NCBI GenBank assembly: GCA_036897095.1
Contig: JAYMSP010000472.1
Location: 1-50,308, forward strand
Direction of reading: 5' to 3'
Origin: Plantago elongata
Lineage: Eukaryota > Streptophyta > Magnoliopsida > Lamiales > Plantaginaceae
DNA length: 50,308 nucleotides
Both the position numbers and the translations under genes were made by a program. This document shows positions 49,811 to 50,308 of this stretch, one piece after another; position 1 is the first letter of the stretch; the number at the start of each line of letters is the position of its first letter. Below the pieces are notes generated by a model. That model saw nothing but the letters and a program-made list of their open reading frames with translations. It was not told the DNA's origin and made no database searches.

Positions 49811-49939
49811 ATATTCAAAAAAAAAAAAATTTCTAGAAAAGTTCATAGAATTAGAAGAAATCCTGCTCTTAGACGAAATTTTCAAGGAATACTCGGAGAC
49901 ACATCTACAAAAACTTTCTATAGGAATCCAAAAAGAAAC
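49811..49939 (+). pseudogene. cemA: Plastid cemA fragment (nuclear insert)
   Basis: On the + strand, 49833-49939 reads [20 protein letters not shown], then [15 protein letters not shown]. This matches an N-terminal stretch of the plastid envelope protein CemA (family form KFIELEE..LLDE...EYPETHLQ). The preceding A-rich run (from about 49811, NIQKKK) fits the DIQEKS segment with expansion of an A run. Only about 40 codons are present, with no start or end of the gene. Confidence 0.8.
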
Positions 49940-49942
49940 TAC

Positions 49943-50048
49943 AACAAAAAAAGGGTTGTGATAAGAAACGTTCAATTTTACGCGTTCTTGCTACGGTTAA
50001 ACGATCCTCTTCGGATAATTTGTCTAACCCAAGGATAGCTATATTGTC
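49943..50048 (-). pseudogene. atpB: Plastid atpB fragment (nuclear insert)
   Basis: The minus strand reads [20 protein letters not shown], then [13 protein letters not shown]. This is the C-terminal region of the plastid ATP synthase beta subunit, close to identical to the conserved protein. Similarity stops abruptly after QPFF. It directly abuts the cemA fragment, which is not a neighbour of atpB in standard plastid maps. Confidence 0.88.
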
Positions 50049-50231
<183 letters not shown>

Positions 50232-50308
50232 TCTGAAATGAGGCGTGGAAGGGGGCCGCTACGAAGAAGTTTCGGGAGTTACGAAGGAGGGTTCGAGCTC
50301 ATATTGGT

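Overview
The window is plant nuclear DNA. It shows long AT-rich intergenic stretches, GT-AG introns, plant-specific gene families and dense transposon debris. Family similarity suggests a eudicot, but the species cannot be named from the sequence. Four protein-coding genes could be assembled exon by exon with consistent reading phase. They are LOG (10057-13277, +), a membrane-anchored GH9 endoglucanase (13913-18332, -), a plastid-type hexokinase of the HXK3 kind (33524-36811, +), and an unrecognised 594-residue plant protein (37272-41080, -). They form two convergent (tail-to-tail) pairs, LOG/GH9 and HXK/unknown. A 15-kb transposon-rich block separates the pairs.

Layout. 1-9.7 kb has no gene. 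It opens with a complete TRIM (miniature LTR retrotransposon, 178-776) with a 5-bp target duplication and an initiator-Met primer-binding site. A probable MULE-like element with internal tandem repeats follows (about 2.4-5.6 kb), then an LTR-like and minisatellite block (7.9-9.2 kb). 9.7-18.4 kb holds LOG and the GH9 gene, with a SINE-like insertion and a Tourist-type MITE in their introns. 18.4-33 kb is a TE graveyard. It contains a long-TIR element (19.4-20.5 kb), a broken PIF/Harbinger transposase, and a 2.3-kb tandem duplication carrying two broken GeBP/Storekeeper-like (DUF573) copies. One of those copies is split by an 838-bp solo LTR with a perfect 5-bp target duplication. hAT remnants and a second SINE-like copy follow. 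33.5-41.7 kb holds HXK and the unknown gene. 42.5-50.3 kb is TE again: a Helitron helicase remnant, a complete 992-bp non-autonomous hAT element with an 8-bp target duplication, and a decayed CACTA element whose transposase end runs into a scrambled patch of plastid-derived DNA (cemA, atpB and psbD fragments).

Functionally, LOG activates cytokinins, the GH9 enzyme acts on cell-wall glucans, and the hexokinase phosphorylates glucose in plastids. I see no evidence that the four genes form a pathway or cluster. The rest is best read as nested mobile-element history. I found no convincing new multi-gene system. The most unusual parts are the scrambled organellar insert, the duplicated DUF573 locus and the uncharacterised 12-exon gene.
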